Shown here: piece after piece, positions 4,718 through 6,332 of the stretch | How the letters are laid out: every line of letters starts with the position of its first letter | How positions within the stretch are numbered: position 1 is the first letter of the stretch | The notes under the pieces: generated by a model | Told to the model about the DNA's origin: nothing | The model's database searches: none | The model's input: only the letters and a program-made list of their open reading frames with translations | Position numbers and translations under genes: made by a program | NCBI GenBank assembly: GCA_964425485.1 | Contig: CAYRML010000075.1 | Location: 1 to 6,332 of the forward strand | DNA length: 6,332 nucleotides | Direction: 5' to 3' | DNA from: CAYRML01 sp964425485 | Lineage (GTDB): Bacteria; Bacillota; Dehalobacteriia; UBA4068

Positions 4718-6064
4718 ATGGCGGAAGAAGTATTGAGGGCATTGCCCCATAATATAGAAGCGGAGCAGGCTTTATTAGGAGCTTGCTTATTGGATAAGGA
4801 AGCTGTGAACAGCGCCATGGAATTCGTGAGAGAGGAAGATTTTTATCGCGATGCCCATCGCCTGATTTTTGCCTGTCTGCAAAGCTTGCTGATGGAAGGC
4901 AAGCCCTGCGATGTCGTTACTGTTGTCGATGAGCTGGACAAGCAGGGTGATTTGGAGAGAGCTGGCGGCATGGAATATATCGCTTCTTTGATGGATGCGG
5001 TGCCTTCGGCTGCTTCGGCTGCTTATTATGGACGCATCGTGGCGGAAAAATCTCTGATTCGTGCTCTGATTGCTGCGGCTGGCAAGATCCAGGAACATGG
5101 CTACAGCCATGGTTATGAAGCCCAGGATATATTGGAGCTGGCCGAAAAATCCATCTTTGAGGTGGCGGAAAAACGGAGCCATACTAATTTTTATCGTATC
5201 AGCGAGGTGGCTGTAGATGTCATGGAGCAAATCGCCCAGATCAAAGCCTCAGATGGCATAACGGGGGTCCCCACCTTCCGTGATTTGGACAAATTGCTCT
5301 CCGGACTTCAAAAAAGCGACTTGATCATCCTGGCCGCCCGTCCCGGCATGGGTAAGACATCAATGGCCTTGAATATAGCACAGCAGGCTGCTGTACGTAA
5401 TGATAAAAGAATAGCCATTTTCAGCCTGGAAATGCCCAAAGAACAGTTGGTGCAGCGTATGCTTTGCTCGATGTCCGAGGTGGATCAGGGCAAAGTGCGT
5501 GCCGGCATGGCATCCGCTAAGGATATGGCCAGGCTTTCGCAAAATTTAGGTCCTTTGGCCAAGGCGGAAATTTATCTAGATGATACGGCCAGCATCACGG
5601 TTATGGAGATGCGCTCCCGTTGCCGTAAGCTGAAAATGGAAAGAAAAGGCCTCGATTTGGTGGTGGTGGACTATTTGCAATTAATGCAAGGCTCCTCCAG
5701 AAGAACGGAAAATCGCCAGCAGGAAATAGCCGAGATCTCCCGCTCCCTTAAGGCGCTGGCCAAAGAATTGGATGTACCGGTGCTGGCCCTCTCCCAATTG
5801 TCGCGTATGGCGGAAAAGGGCAATGAAGCGCCCAGTCTCAGCCATTTGCGGGAATCAGGAGCTTTGGAGCAGGATGCCGACGTGGTTGTCTTCCTCCATA
5901 AAAAAATTGATGAGGAAGAAGATACAGGTCTTGTTGATGTGATTGTAGCCAAACATAGAAATGGGCCGACAGGAGTTGTGAAAATGGTCTTTATCCCAAC
6001 CTTTACCGTGTTCAAGGATTATGCCAAGGAATGGGTGGGCGAGCCGCCCCCGCCTGAGGAATAA
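4718..6064 (+). CDS. dnaB: Replicative DNA helicase DnaB (DnaC in Bacillus naming)
   Basis: A 448-residue hexameric helicase that unwinds DNA at the replication fork and works with DnaG primase. The N-terminal domain starts LRALPHNIEAEQALLGACLLD (about 6-26) and runs to about 150; a linker region leads to the RecA-like motor from about 180. Motor motifs are Walker A ARPGMGKT (207-214), the catalytic glutamate in SLEMP (E238), Walker B LDLVVVDYLQLM (312-323), LSQLSR (358-363) and HLRESGALEQDADVVVFLHK (376-395). The AKHRNGPTG segment (411-419) carries the likely arginine finger, R414. The ATG at 4718 follows GAGGGTG (4706-4712). No intein or insertion is seen. One oddity: the stretch between LSR and LRESG is one residue shorter than in Geobacillus DnaB as I recall it and has NEAPSLSH where KRP is usual. 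Confidence 0.97.
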   Translation: MAEEVLRALPHNIEAEQALLGACLLDKEAVNSAMEFVREEDFYRDAHRLIFACLQSLLMEGKPCDVVTVVDELDKQGDLERAGGMEYIASLMDAVPSAASAAYYGRIVAEKSLIRALIAAAGKIQEHGYSHGYEAQDILELAEKSIFEVAEKRSHTNFYRISEVAVDVMEQIAQIKASDGITGVPTFRDLDKLLSGLQKSDLIILAARPGMGKTSMALNIAQQAAVRNDKRIAIFSLEMPKEQLVQRMLCSMSEVDQGKVRAGMASAKDMARLSQNLGPLAKAEIYLDDTASITVMEMRSRCRKLKMERKGLDLVVVDYLQLMQGSSRRTENRQQEIAEISRSLKALAKELDVPVLALSQLSRMAEKGNEAPSLSHLRESGALEQDADVVVFLHKKIDEEEDTGLVDVIVAKHRNGPTGVVKMVFIPTFTVFKDYAKEWVGEPPPPEE

Positions 6065-6126
6065 ATTTAATAGCTCAATACTTTCAAGATAAATTGCACA
6101 TAATTTAATCAAGGGAGGAATTGGTT
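6065..6126 (+). other. dnaB-regulator gap, weak promoter candidate only
   Basis: This A+T-rich 62-base gap has no terminator-like hairpin after dnaB. CATAAT at 6099-6104 resembles a -10 box, but no good -35 box lies 16-18 bases upstream. GGGAGG at 6113-6118 is the ribosome binding site of the next gene. Read-through from dnaB is possible. Confidence 0.3.
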
Positions 6127-6332
6127 ATGGATATGAAAACGGTACATAAACTGATCAAATTAAGAGAAGGGGTCTACTTATCGCAGGAACAATTGGCGGC
6201 AAAAATCTCTGTCGGTAAAGAAGAGATAGCTAGCTGGGAAAAAGGTGAAACTAGTCCCGATGCAGATAATTTGCTGGCTCTGGCAAAATTATATGGTATC
6301 TCTGTCGACGAATTGTTGGGTAACAAAGCGGA
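6127..6332 (+). CDS. XRE-family helix-turn-helix regulator, 5' part
   Basis: The first 68 residues are visible; the frame is still open at the window end. The start is ATG 6127, eight bases after GGGAGG (6113-6118); a second in-frame ATG at 6133 is less well placed. The segment at about 7-65 is a Cro/C1-type DNA-binding domain: KLIKLREGVYLSQEQLAAKI, then SVGKEEIASWEKGETSPD with the recognition helix, then LLALAKLYGISVDELLG. It should bind DNA as a dimer. What follows the domain (a short stand-alone regulator, a membrane segment or a sensor domain) lies outside the window, so targets and signal are unknown. Being next to dnaB is not evidence that it controls dnaB. Confidence 0.9.
   Translation, partial: MDMKTVHKLIKLREGVYLSQEQLAAKISVGKEEIASWEKGETSPDADNLLALAKLYGISVDELLGNKA

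Noticed and set aside
5005..5022. Tandem nine-base repeat TTCGGCTGC in dnaB
   Set aside because: It encodes SAASAA at a place where DnaB is Ala-rich anyway and appears not to change the protein length, so it looks like coincidental codon choice.
1..6332. A new defence, mobile or biosynthetic system
   Set aside because: Nine of ten genes fall into well-known housekeeping or widely conserved families in a familiar order. No repeats, integrases, toxins or unusual gene pairs were seen; the one accessory-looking gene (XRE) is cut by the window edge.

Overview
The window looks like a housekeeping stretch of a Bacillota (Firmicutes) chromosome. The signs are strong AGGAGG-type ribosome binding sites, two TTG starts (mscS, rpsF), a sigma-A-type promoter and the gene order mscS / DUF951 / rpsF-ssb-rpsR / yybS-like / rplI / dnaB. 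A zinc-type S18 and base composition in the mid-40s % GC (by eye) would fit Negativicutes or a clostridial relative, but no marker here settles the class. In Bacillus the equivalents of several of these genes lie near the replication origin, so an oriC-proximal position is plausible (inference).

Layout: all ten supported genes are on the + strand and tightly packed. (1) Positions 1-1894 hold the end of a HEAT-repeat protein, a small-conductance mechanosensitive channel and a 63-residue DUF951 protein; gaps are 28 and 1 bases, so they are probably co-transcribed. (2) Positions 1898-3142 form a ribosomal/replication unit: a good promoter just after the DUF951 stop, a leader with two perfect hairpins (candidate S6:S18 autoregulatory leader), rpsF, ssb, rpsR and a clear intrinsic terminator. 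(3) Positions 3154-6064 form a second unit: a weaker promoter candidate, a leader with a long imperfect inverted repeat, a DUF2232 (YybS-like) membrane protein, rplI and the replicative helicase gene dnaB. (4) From 6127 an XRE-type helix-turn-helix regulator begins and runs off the window.

Together the genes supply ribosome parts (S6 and S18, which pair on the 30S platform, and L9), replication-fork proteins (SSB, DnaB) and envelope functions (MscS, YybS-like). No intergenic stretch exceeds 140 bases. No tRNA, rRNA, CRISPR array, insertion sequence or phage remnant was seen.

I do not see a new multi-gene system. The points most worth a second look are the two untranslated leaders (before rpsF and before the DUF2232 gene), the absence of gdpP and ychF from their usual places, and a small sequence change in a normally conserved part of DnaB.
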